Source of the DNA: Sphagnum compactum
Taxonomy: Eukaryota > Bryophyta > Sphagnopsida > Sphagnales
Assembly (NCBI GenBank): GCA_965153455.1
Contig: OZ234498.1
Location: forward strand, 13,888,001-13,952,000
DNA: 64,000 nucleotides
Direction of reading: 5' to 3'
This document shows, one piece after another, positions 24,039 to 34,596 of the stretch (the first letter of the stretch is position 1; each line of letters begins with the position of its first letter). Below the pieces are notes generated by a model. The model had not been told where the DNA came from and did no database searches. It was given only the letters and a program-made list of their open reading frames with translations. The position numbers were made by a program, and so were the translations under genes.

Positions 24039-25012
24039 AAAAAAAACTTCAAAGTTTCAACGGTGTCAATTTTTCATTTCTCATCAAAGTGTTTTTATTT
24101 TTCCCCATAAAACATCCAACTTGAAGCCCTCCACAACTTCGCCAAGTTGAATTTTTTGAAATCTAACATTTTATTTGACTTGTTAGCATGTTTGTGAGGG
24201 AGACACACCAAGAACATTTGTGTGAAGTATTTAGGGTTTGAGGCATTGGGAATTTGACGACATAAATGCATGACAAATCTTTGGCTGAAAAAATGATGAA
24301 TGTAGAATTAATAACCGACCTGGGTAACTTTTACATGTCCCAGCCAACATGTAGGTAGAGAGTCTTACTTTTTATGAAAGTAATACCCTGCCAGCAAAAT
24401 ATGTATGGGTATCAACTTTTCTAATACCAGTTTGGTAGGTTTATACCCGGGTATTAAAAATACCTAGACCAGACAGGTAGGTTATTTCCTAAATGGAACC
24501 GGATCCAAGTTCATAACCGAGTCAAAAAGCAATAATTGGCAAACACTGGTAAAAACCTAAGCCAGATTTGTAGTGTGTATGTGAATGCACACTTACATAG
24601 CATCAATTTTCACTTGTTTCCCGTGATATCCGGTGAGTATCATAAGAGTTTTATTTTTATAAATCAGTTGATTTCTATGCAGGCCCTTATTCCAGTAATG
24701 TCCACGGCCTTGGCTTTTACCTACACAAAACAGTGCAATGCATTCCTTGTTTTATGATGCCCTCCCTGCACAGAGTGTGCAGGCTCTTATGGTTTCTAAT
24801 GTACAGATTTCAACAAAGAGAAATTAGGGCAAGTGTTGGATGAGCGAAAAGAGACCAGGTTTGGTAACAGCCGACCTAATATTTTTTTTGAAAATTTGGA
24901 AATGTCGCCGGTCCTTTCATACGCAAGTAATACTGGATATGGCTCCTTCGGGAAATTTAAAGAACCCCCCAACCCTGCTAGTTACCTAGGAAAGGCTGGA
25001 ATCACCTAGGAC
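24039..25012. other. Intergenic DNA with a fragment related to the 30.7-kb hAT element
   Basis: The segment 24300-24548 contains 'tacccgggtattaaaaatacc' and other words shared with the inside of the element at 30681-31512, and it ends in 'aaacactg', the same terminal bases. It is probably a truncated relative, since no left end was found. There is no gene. Confidence 0.4.
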
Positions 25013-25543
25013 GAGAGAGAGAGAGAGAGAGAGAGAAAAAAGTTGGTTGCTTTAGGCTCCACATGCACAAAGTCCGTTGAACTTCCTCCGTCGGAATAAG
25101 GTGAACCTGTCTTCATTACAGTCGATTCTGGCTGTCCACTGTTCGTCGAGCTGACACAGCATGTGCGCGCGACAATCACAACAACGACACGAGTCGGCAC
25201 CACAGTGCGCACAGCATACACTGACCAGCTACAAAATCCGACAAACCAACACGGAGGCAGGCACGCAGCGCGGGACTTCTTCTACTCAGGGAAGTCTAAA
25301 GTCTACAGCGTCGCAAAAAGTTCATGTTTTCATCGGCACCACGGTTCCGCATGCTACGCGCCCGCACAGAATTTGTGTTCCAACGCACGCTCGCTCGCTC
25401 GCTCGCTCGTCGTACCATATTGCGTGATTGTCGCAGTCTCCGGTTGGTGTCGAGAACTTGTTGGTCTGTCTGTGCGACGATTGATCAATACCACGACCAT
25501 TGATTCACACACTCCTCGGCGGGCGGGTTAAGGTGATTTTTTT

Positions 25544-25545
<2 letters not shown>
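25013..25545. other. CpG-rich island with (GA)n and (CGCT)n, no assignable gene
   Basis: A (GA)n tract occupies 25013-25035 and 'cgctcgctcgctcgct' lies near 25388-25408. The block is CpG-rich compared with the flanking DNA, like the leaders of the three recognised genes, and could be a promoter or first exon of an unrecognised transcript. The open frames on both strands are rich in Arg, Thr and Ser and show no family motif. Confidence 0.35.

Positions 25546-25580
<35 letters not shown>
25546..25580 (+). repeat. Uninterrupted run of 35 G
   Basis: Thirty-five consecutive guanines follow a run of T. Such a tract is unstable and hard to sequence, so its length is unreliable. It marks a sharp switch from CpG-rich sequence to AT-rich sequence. 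Confidence 0.9.
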
Positions 25581-25581
<1 letters not shown>

Positions 25582-26569
25582 CGATTTTTTGATGTAGCCA
25601 AAGTGGCGATGATTCGCAGGAAGATTTAGCCAAATTTCGTTACAGGCTAATTTCGAAAGTAAATTTTTTTAAAATCCTTGTATATTCATTTTTGGCTACC
25701 TTACTTGAACCATGTATAACAAATCTGACTATTTTTCTTAAAATTTTGATCGAATTTTGGCCATTGAAAATCTCAAAAAGCACTAAATTTTAGCGCATTT
25801 AATATTATACATATATTGAGTCAGCCAAAACAAGACTGCCCTGAAGAGAGGACCATGGGCATCATCAGCGGGCTTTTTTTGGAGATTTTCTTTTTTAAAC
25901 ACATTCTGTCAAATATTTTTCTTTTTTTAAAAAATGGAAAAAATAGAAAAAATATTTCTTAAAAAATAGCCATATATTTCTACATATTGTTCAAGAAAGT
26001 GCCCAATATTTTAAAGGATTTTAATATATATTTCTAATTTCATAGCTGGTCTATAGCCAAATCTCCTTGTGGACGATCACCAGTGTGGCACAAAATTGGG
26101 CCCAAAAGAAAAAGAAAGAAAAAAACTAACTGTGGTGTGTGTTCCAATTACTCCGCCTCCAAGTGTGCGTGCGCACGGCCACCGGGAGTGTGGAGTCAGT
26201 CGTCAAACACGTGACATGACAAGCGACACGAACGTCAACTGCATGCCGTGCCGTTCGAAGTACCTGGTCGCACGGTGGAGCCTGTAAGCGTGTTGTTTTG
26301 GTTTGTGTTTTGGCGGCCCCCCGGCCTCCCCGCCGGAATCTGTTTGTTTCCACCTCCGGGGATCTTGGGGATCTTGCCCCGCTGCGCCTCCCAGGCTAGC
26401 CCTTGTCGGGTGTTTTGGAGAGACGTGCAACTTGCGCGAGGCACCCCCGAAAAAGACAAGTGCAGGAATAACATTGGACTCTTCAACTAACACGATACCT
26501 ACGCGTGAAGAAGAAGATGAAGAAGAAGGAACGATCGCAGTGATTCGCCTCCAAGCTCTCATTACTTCG
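25581..26569. promoter_or_regulatory. Upstream region of the RSH gene
   Basis: The first half is AT-rich and featureless. From about 26.1 kb the sequence becomes CpG-rich, with 'ggcggccccccggcctcc', tandem 'gggatctt' and 'gaagaagaagatgaagaagaagg'. This is the likely promoter of the downstream plus-strand gene. No TATA box is placed, and the open frames that cross the region on both strands are compositional. Confidence 0.45.
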
Positions 26570-26706
26570 ATTCTCTCTCTCTCTCTCTCTCTCTTCCTCG
26601 CTGTGCATTGGTTTCTCTCTTGTTTTTGCTTCTTGTGGGGGTGTGGAAGCGGCGGTCTGTTTTCCTTGCTTTGCTCTGGAGGTTGAAGATTGCCCTTGAC
26701 GTCAAT

Positions 26707-26763
26707 ATGGATCGCTGTCTTGACGATGAGTGGGGACGACTCTACTACTACAAGTCGATCTGA
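26707..26763 (+). CDS. Upstream ORF, 18 aa, in the RSH leader
   Basis: The first ATG of the presumed leader opens an 18-codon frame that ends in TGA and encodes MDRCLDDEWGRLYYYKSI. A second frame (26725-26769) overlaps it. Such frames usually lower translation of the main ORF. Whether this one is translated or conserved is unknown. Confidence 0.3.
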   Translation: MDRCLDDEWGRLYYYKSI

Positions 26764-26937
26764 CCCTTGAAGAGAAGATGCTAACGAAATTGGGAGCAGC
26801 GAGAGAGGTGTAATTTGGAGCTCGAGTACTATTGTTGAGAATTGTGATTTGTTTTGCGAGCTTTGGAAGGTTTTCAGCGGAACGGGCGTCATTTTGCGGG
26901 ATCGTTCTTGTGCAACGCAGTTCAGAGAAACCCCAGT

Positions 26938-26965
26938 GGGGGAGGGGAGGGGAGGGGAGGGGGGG
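26938..26965 (+). promoter_or_regulatory. RNA G-quadruplex motif in the RSH leader
   Basis: The sequence is GGGGGAGGGG followed by further AGGGG units and a run of seven Gs, on the coding strand about 120-145 nt before the start codon. Single-A loops between runs of four or more Gs make a very stable parallel quadruplex likely if it is transcribed. Confidence 0.6.
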
Positions 26966-27083
26966 CAACAGCCGCATCACAGAACAACGCAGTTCAGCAG
27001 AGGCTGCTGCAGACCGGGTATTGTGCGTGCTCCAATTGGAACTTGCGAGGAGGTGTCTTGGTGGTATCCGTATGGTGGGATCC

Positions 27084-30062
27084 ATGGCTATCTATTCGAG
27101 CTCTCCTCCTACCACATGGCATATCCAAAATGCAACCAGCAGCAAGACAGCCATGGCCACGAAGGACATGGATTTGCATACACCACCACACGTACATTAC
27201 CAGTCGTCAAAATCACTATTGCAGGGAGGAGGAGCCGGGCTTTCCACCATGTTTTCTACGAACAACAACATGCGAAGAAGAAAGTACGCTTTCTCTTCCG
27301 ATGACTCCGGATCGCCTTTCGCAACAAGTTGTGTGGTGGGGTTCGAGATGAGGAATGCAGATGCCGCGAGAGAGAAAGTGTTGCAGTTTGTTGAGGAGTT
27401 CAATGGATTATCAACTTCTTCTTCTTCAACTCCTTCTCATGCTGCTGCTGCTGTGGAAGTTTGTGAGTCCAAACTACGACTACTCCCTCCTTCATCTGCA
27501 ACAACAAAGCTGTTGTTGTTGGAAAGTGCACAGGCGCAGCACAGGGTCTTCTGCGATCCATGTGTTGTGAAGGCCTACAGACTAGCAGAAGATTCTCATA
27601 AGGGACAAGTAAGAAAACCTTCCCCCTAATGTTTCTACATACATGTATCTCTGCTTCTTCTTTGGAGGTTTACATCTCTCTGTCTCTCTCTCTGTCTCTC
27701 TCTCTGTCTCTCTCTCTGTGTTGCAGTTGTTTAGGGTTGTTTCTTGTATCTGCAGTGGCTGCAGATGTCCTCTCTCAATAGCCATGGTATTGAAAGATGT
27801 CTTACAACACCTGTAAATCTCTCTTGTGCTATGTTTTACGAGAGGCTGTGATGTATTTGGATGGGTGCAGTTTCGGCGAAATGGAGATCTATATCTTATG
27901 CATTGTGTGGAAACTGCTTTGATTTTGGCCACAACCGGGGCGGGCAGTGCTGTGGTAGCTGCAGGGTTATTGCATGATGCTGTTGATGATTCAAATTTGA
28001 GTCCACAGTTATTGCGGGGTGCCATGGGGGATGATGTAGCTGACATGGTCCTAGGGGTAAGTAGTTGATGGCCCTTTGGACTCTTCTGTGCTTTGTACAG
28101 GCTGTTGATCAGATAGATTCTGTTGTTTCTTCTTCAGAAGATGCATTGTGGTTCTTCTGTAAAGAGGCTAGTATAAGGTCACATTTTTTGGACTGAGTTG
28201 AGTGATCTACACAATGATCTTCTTTGGCTTTCTTGCCTGCGTGGATTATTGATTGCATGGGTAAAATCTTCCACCAGGTTTCAAGATTAAGTGAATTCAG
28301 TCAACTCGCCCGGGACAACAAAACAGTCTGTGACCCACTCGAAGCTGACAGATTGCGAACAATGATACTATCAATGGTTGATGTTCGTGTAGTGCTCATC
28401 AAGCTTGCCGATAGGCTGCATAACATGAGAACTCTTGGGGCCCTATCATTTCGAAAGCAACTCCAGATTGCAAATGAGACCCTTGAAATCTTTGCACCTT
28501 TGGCTAACCGGTTAGGTGTTTGGAGCTGGAAAGCTGAATTGGAAGATCTCTGCTTCAAGCATCTGAAGCCTGATGAGCATAAGGAGTTGGCAACCAGACT
28601 CTTTAGTTGCTGTCGGGAGGGAATAGTGATGTCTTCAATTCATCAGCTAGATGAAGCTTTGCGGTCGCATGGAGTTCAGTTTACAGACCTCAGTGGAAGA
28701 CCCAAGAATCTGTACAGCATCTACAAGAAAATGACTAGGTGTGCATGTTGTCACTTATCAGTGTGCAGGCATAAAAACAGGAGTTTCTATCTTAGGTCCT
28801 ATCTCTGTGTTGTTGAAGTGATAGTTTTCTGTGAGGATGTCTGTCCTGCTGGATTCTCAACATGTGCACCACACTTTGCAGAAAGGGACGAAGCATCGAG
28901 GAAATATTTGATGTCCAAGGGCTGCGTCTTATTGTTCAGGATGAGAAGAGTTGTTATGATGCTTTAGGCATTGTACACAAACTCTGGCTGCACATTCCAG
29001 GAACGTGCAAGGATTACATAATTATGCCAAAGCCTAATGGGTAAGTCAGGCTACCTACATGGTCTTGGTGGATTTTCTCCAGTGGTGCAATTGCTAGGCA
29101 GCAGCTTTGTCTGTAGACCAGTTTCTGGCAGTACCATTGATACAATTATGCCAACTTGCAGGTATCAATCACTACACACAGTTGTGAGGGGAGATGATGG
29201 GTATCCCTTGGAGGTCCAAATAAGAACAGTGGCAATGCATCACCAGGCAGAGTTTGGATTGGCAGCTCATTGGAGATACAAAGAGGACAACAGCAAGCAC
29301 TCAGCATTCATCCTTGAACGGGTTGAGTGGGCTAGATGGGTGTTAACATGGCATAGTGAGATTTTGGACACCAAGATGCGGTTATCACCCTTAAGAGCAG
29401 ATTTGAGACCCCCATGTCCCTTTCCCACACACACTAGTGATTGCCCTTACGCTTCAGCGTGCTATGGACCTCAACTCAGTGTGATTGAACCACTGCTTAT
29501 CATCAAGGTTGAAAATGAAAATGTAAGTCAACATGTAATGACATTTGTTTATGTAAACGTTTGTTGTGTTTAGTGCCCTTTGAAAGAGTAGCAGAGTGTG
29601 AACTCTACTTCCAATTTCTTTAGAAAGCTCAGTCTCCTAAAACATTTGTGCTAACACTGGAGCCTGGTTTGTTTGCAGATGGTTGTGCAGGAACTGCCTC
29701 CAGGTTCAACTGTTGCTGACCTTGTTTCAACCAGAAGGTCAGATATGGATTCTCTAGCAGTTTCATCAAGAAGACTGAGTCGAAGGGAAGCAAGGGTTAA
29801 AGTGAACCATCAATTTGTCAACACTTTCCAACAGAAGCTGAGGATGGGTGACTTGGTGGAGATAACAATGGTGGTTGTGTGTGGTGATACCTCCCAGCCC
29901 AGTCCCATATGCTCCACTAGTACCAAAGACCAGCCCTGCGGAAAAATTGCCCTAGAGTTCCAAAGGGAGCACCTTAAGCGCATGTATCTTGATGGTGGAG
30001 ACTGTAGTGAGGAAACAAGAAGACCATTGGAGAAGAGACCAAGTGTTGCTGGCCTCATATAG
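27084..30062 (+). CDS. RSH2/3: RelA/SpoT homologue, (p)ppGpp synthetase/hydrolase, plastid type
   Basis: Six exons (27084-27608, 27871-28056, 28278-28738, 28882-29040, 29162-29522, 29679-30062) with GT-AG introns and matching phases give 691 aa, close to the roughly 710 aa of Arabidopsis RSH2/RSH3. The Ser-rich N-terminus (MAIYSSSPPTTW...) fits a transit peptide; an in-frame ATG at 27072 would add four residues. The hydrolase domain (about 160-350) keeps HD at 210-211 and the IKLADRLHNM motif. The synthetase domain (about 390-500) has GLRLIV, NGYQSLHT and EVQIRT. A TGS-like segment follows from 565 to 625. The enzyme makes ppGpp from GTP or GDP plus ATP and degrades it, adjusting plastid transcription and growth. 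Oddity: the usual R-x-K-D block reads T-C-K-D here. Clade assignment is from motif recall. Confidence 0.93.
27676..27722 (+). repeat. (TCTCTGTC)n microsatellite in RSH intron 1
   Basis: Several tandem units of 'tctctgtctctc' lie within the first intron, close to a good pyrimidine tract. Length variation is likely between individuals. Confidence 0.8.
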
Positions 30063-30680
30063 TAAACCTGGACCATGAAACAGAGTAGATGAATGGTCCA
30101 GTTGCAGGATACAAGCTAAGTCCTCTGGTGCCTTTACAATTGTGTACATAAATTTTTCAGGGACTTAGGGTAACTCATTCTTCTCCTTGAGTAGGTTCTA
30201 AAGTGCTGTGTATCAGGCAACCCGGCATGCATGTCTTTGATTGAAAGCAGCAGCCTGCAATGCAGTGTAAACCCATTTGAACATACAGAAACAGGGATGC
30301 TTCCAAATGAGCAAAATGCTCTAATGAAAGCAAATTGGATTTTCATTTGAATTTGAGTAGGTGCCTCTTCCTTCCAAACATTTTATTAAATTGTTTCTGA
30401 AAACCCAGTAAATATGAGCTCTTAAACGTCCTGTGCCATTTTGTGAAATTTCAATAATTCCCATCTTAGGAATAATTTGACCTAAAAGAAAGTTGTGCAA
30501 TTTAAAGGAGCTTTCTCAACACATGCTGAAATCCAAATGTCCAAAACACAATGTCCAAAAATTCAATTGACACGAGAAAATATTCAACCTGGACTCATAA
30601 TAGAATTTTGAAACTTGAGTGCTGAAAAATAACCGAAACTATGAAGGAGACTGTTGGGAGTCTGGGAGGTATTTGTCAAC
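30063..30680 (+). other. 3' flank of the RSH gene
   Basis: This stretch probably contains the 3' untranslated region. I see no perfect AATAAA; near matches 'acataaat' and 'tttattaaat' occur at about 30146 and 30384. No other gene is visible before the transposon at 30681. Confidence 0.45.
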
Positions 30681-31512
30681 CAGTGTTGGGCAGTAACCTA
30701 TTAGAAACAGGAACAGGCCAGTGTTATAAGGGTATTGAGATTTTACTCATACCAGACAAGTTCTGGTATGTCAAGTACCATGGAGGTGGGGGTACAAGTA
30801 TGGTCCAGGTATGTCTTTGCGAAAATGAAAAAATTCCAAACTTTAAACATGGCCAACACTTTAAATGTCCAGCTTCTCAATAAGCCCAATGACAGTCTCG
30901 TTTTACTCAGGGTACAACACTTTGCAGCTCCACCCCCTTTGTCATTACTTGTTACACATTACTAATGACCTAACCCTACTGAGAAATACTCAAGACCCAG
31001 ATGTGCACTAGAAAGCAAGCTCCCAAGTATCAGAGGCAATTCCCAAGACCTTAAGTCTAAACACTAAACAAACCTTAAGTCTGAATACTAATCACAACAT
31101 AGTGGATGCCAAGACCACTGGTCGGTCTATTATGAATCAAGGCATAGCAAATGTGAAGACCAGGCTGGTCTGATATGAGTCCGGGTATTTACAAGACCTT
31201 ATTCCAAATAGGTATGATATTTAATACCGAGGCTTATACCCAAGTTGATACTCTATTGTGATACCCAAGTTGATACCCATATACCCAAACAACACTGGAA
31301 CAGGCAACAGGACCCAGACAGTTCTTAGGATCATAACAATGGAAACCCTGGTTCTTTCAGGTTTTTGAAATAACCTGGACCAGCAGTTCTTTGCATCTGA
31401 TTTTTTCAAAGAACTAAATCAGAAACACTCTAATTTTGAGGGGGAAAAAAAGAAAAAAAGAAAAAACTGGAACCAGTACTTCTTTATAAATTCAAATAAC
31501 TGCAGAACACTG
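30681..31512. mobile_element. 832-bp non-autonomous hAT element
   Basis: The left end is CAGTGTTGGGCAGT and the right end, reverse-complemented, is CAGTGTTCTGCAGT: 12 of 14 terminal bases agree. The flanks are 'ttgtcaac' (30673-30680) and 'gtgtcaac' (31513-31520), an 8-bp target duplication with one mismatch, as expected for hAT. The inside is non-coding and rich in 'gatacccaagttgatac' and 'gggtat' words. The ends match the larger hAT relic at 19.9-24.0 kb, which could be the family that mobilised it. Confidence 0.75.
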
Positions 31513-34500
31513 GTGTCAACTATCAACCTGGGTATTGAACTGGGTATGATCCAGTTTACCACACTTTGCCACTCATCCAAGGTAATGAATGACTTGATAT
31601 GATGATATATAGGCTTTGGCCTCTTTCAGAAGGGGGGACACAATCTAACATGTGACCCACAATATTGACGTCCAAGATGGTAAACACCCCCAACGAGCTC
31701 TGTGGGTTTGTCATTTTGTGCTTACATGGTTTTGTGCAGAATCATGTGGTTCATGTTTTGATGTTCTGTGTAGAACAAAAAAAATTGTTATGTTCTACAG
31801 ATCTAAAGTGTGACCCACAATATTGACATGGGAGAAGATAAATAGCCTAACAAGCTTTGTCCATGCTTGTCATTTTGTGCCTTGCATGGTTTTGTGTATA
31901 ATTGCACAATTCATGTTATGATGTTTTGCGAAGAACCAAAAACATTTAAAGTATTGTTGACTTCTTGTGAGCTTTGAACCCACCACCATAGAGAAGTAGA
32001 TCTAATTATTATGACTAGCATACTTCATGTTGTTTGAAGGAATTATACCTAATTTTGGATTTAGTTTTAAGTTTACAAGATATCAGTCAAACCCTGCAAT
32101 AGAACCATGCAGGTCATTACAATGCTTTTTCTGAAACTTTTCTGACACCCACACAAAGGTCATTAGGGGGTGTTTAGCATCTTCCTATTGGCATTATGTT
32201 GAAACCTATAACTTCAAACACATCCTATTTTAGAACATGAAATGTAGTTTGTTACCAAAATGATGTACTTTGTTTTATCCTTAAGTGATACCAATTGTAA
32301 GGTTTGCTTTCTTACCACCAGCTTCTTCATTTGCAAACTAATAGAATAGTCACATGGTACAACCTGTAAGAATATGTAACACTTAAAGCGACAGTTCTAG
32401 TGGTTTCCAGTCAATTTGGACACAAAATGGCCTATAGTGTGAATCCAGATTTCAAATTCTTCGTGTTGCACCAATGAGAATGCTTTGCATGAAATGCTTA
32501 GGCTTTGAATGTTTTTTGTGGTTTTCTGTAACAGAAGAGAAAATGGATTCCTTGAACCTGTGCCCTGATTTGTTTAACAAGCTCAAATCTGCCCCACCCT
32601 CTATGTCAAGGTGTAGATTTGTCAAAACAATAGTTTATATGATGAATCTAGGGCGAATGTGGCCCAATGCTGATGTAGTAAGTCAAGACGCCACTTTTGG
32701 AATTGGTGGCTAGTTAGTAGTGGGTGAGTACAGTTAAGACTGAGGCAAACTGAAGAAAAGTGCAAAAACATTGCTGCATTGATCTTGCATGCTGAGTCTA
32801 TGATTCAAGACCTGTTGTGACATCTTGGTTACTAACTTTGAGCAACTTGTCCTAGAGCCATTTGCTGATGGGAAATCTGAAGTTGATGAAGATGAAGCTG
32901 CTTGTTGACATGGGGCATGTCCAAATTAAAGCTCCTCATCAAAATCTCAGTCTTTGGTCACTGGTTGCCACCTTGCAGATGCATGTTGGTTCAATTTTCC
33001 AATTGGCCATTTTACATGTCACCTACTACAACTACTTTTTTCAACTATTACCTATTGGAGCAAGTTTTCAATGACATTGGCTTAGATGTTAGTGGGCATC
33101 ACCACCCTATTCACACATACATCACCTTAGAATTGCCTATAATAATTGCCAACAAAGTGGTCAGAAAGGGGGCGCACATTCACACTTAGCCAGGCCTGGT
33201 CACAAAGCTTCCTGGCCAGTGACTGATACGGAGGCTGAGCGACAGGGTTGATGTGCAAGGTTGCTCTTGTTCCTTCACCACTCAGCCATCTACTTTCACC
33301 CTCCAATGGCTTGTTTATTGCCCTTCAACCAATGTGTTTCAGTTCTTGACGGAGTGGAGCAAACTTGGTGAGCCAAGTGGATATGCAACCTGGCCTGCAC
33401 TTTGGCCTCTGAGTGGCCATCAGAGCACCTATTTGTGGTCGAGTGGACATTTTCCTGGGCATATATGCCTAGAGTGAACCAGCACACCATCCACTGGATG
33501 GCCATTATGACTCAGTTGTGGATGAACCTCCGCTGAGTTAATATCAAGTTTCATCTTGGTAACCCATTCTGTAACAAGTAGGTCCTATATATAGGTAGAT
33601 AGGTAGGAAACCAAGGTCTCAGTCCAGATCTAACATTTTTCAGGCTTAAAATGGCCACTAAGAGGGCTCACTACAAAAGATGAAGGGACGGAGTGTGGGT
33701 GCTGGTTCACTTTGGCCAGAACCAGCTACAAATGGTTCATATTAAAATGGTTACCTAGGGGTTATACCTCGGAGAAAGATTTCAGCATTAAAATGGTTAT
33801 CTATGAGGCCTAGTGCGTCTCCTCCTGGTAATGCCTGTGTCTCAGGCTGATAACTTTATTTCAGGCTGCAACAAAGCAGGTCACTGGATAAATGGGCAAA
33901 GAAAACCACAATTGGATTTTCCATGCAGAGCATGAGTTACATGCTATGCCCACAGACATCAAAATCATGTATATTACAAGTCTATCATCGTGAGTTCTAA
34001 GACTTTGCCCTGCAAAGGCATGATCAGCGTCTATATTTATCCACCTCCTAATCCATTCCAGCAACCACAATTAGAGAGCACTAGACCCTAGTGTCTGCAG
34101 TCATGAAGCTCCAGAACTCTTCAGCCAAACCAGACAACCTAAATCTGCTGGGAGAGAAACCATCAGACAAATAAGTAGGGAGCAACACTTATGTCTATCC
34201 ACTAGGAATACCTCCCTCTTTTCACCCCAACTCTTGCCCACAAGCCGATAAGTTGAAGATCCAGGGTAGAGATATGACCTGTACTTTTTTCTCCCGCTAA
34301 GGCTGATGGTCTCTGCATCTCTTACTTCAAATGGCCTATCATCAAAAGGCAACAGCAACCAAACATTCTCTTGATCACTTTGAAGGTGCCTCCCAGATCT
34401 TGTCTGCGTATGAAAGTAGTGCCACCACAGTTGCAGCAACAGCAGATGTGGTAGTGCATTTGAACTCTTTTGAGTTTTCCTCCATCTCTGCAAATGAATA

Positions 34501-34596
34501 TGTTGTTCTTGGGGAGGACCAACACAATCTATCTAACCCCTTTTGCAGATTCCTCAGGGAGAGCTAAAACTACAGCAGGCTAAATTCACCAGGGTA
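31513..34596. other. Intergenic DNA between RSH and PRAF
   Basis: Two units, 31635-31770 and 31805-31960, are related ('gtgacccacaatattgac', 'cattttgtgc', 'atggttttgtg'). The segment 33470-33590 matches 51255-51350 ('cattatgactca.ttgtg', 'gagtta', 'cttg.taacc'), a dispersed repeat. Frames near 32474-32713 and 32745-32900 look mildly protein-like but match no family I know. The 3' untranslated region of the minus-strand PRAF gene should occupy the last few hundred bases. Confidence 0.4.

Larger units (their letters stand above)
26570..27083 (+). promoter_or_regulatory. Leader of the RSH gene with uORFs and a G-rich motif
   Basis: The leader probably starts near the (CT)n tract at 26571-26593. 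ATG codons at 26707 (18 codons, stop ending 26763), 26725 (overlapping, in another frame) and 26778 (11 codons, stop ending 26813) precede the main start. A G-quadruplex motif (five G-runs) occupies 26938-26965. All are on the sense strand and would be in the mRNA unless a leader intron removes them. Confidence 0.55.

Noticed and set aside
26203-26892. Long minus-strand open frame opposite the RSH promoter and leader
   Set aside because: It owes its length to CpG- and GA-rich composition, includes a (RE)n stretch from the CT microsatellite, has no family motif and is antisense to a well-supported gene.
26832-27083. N-terminal extension of RSH upstream of the ATG at 27084
   Set aside because: The in-frame extension beyond the ATG at 27072 contains no other ATG and would read through the G-quadruplex leader sequence; known RSH2/3 proteins start like MAIYSSSPP.
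32474-33189. Mildly protein-like plus-strand readings between RSH and PRAF
   Set aside because: No splice model joins them in frame and no family motif is recognisable; left as intergenic.
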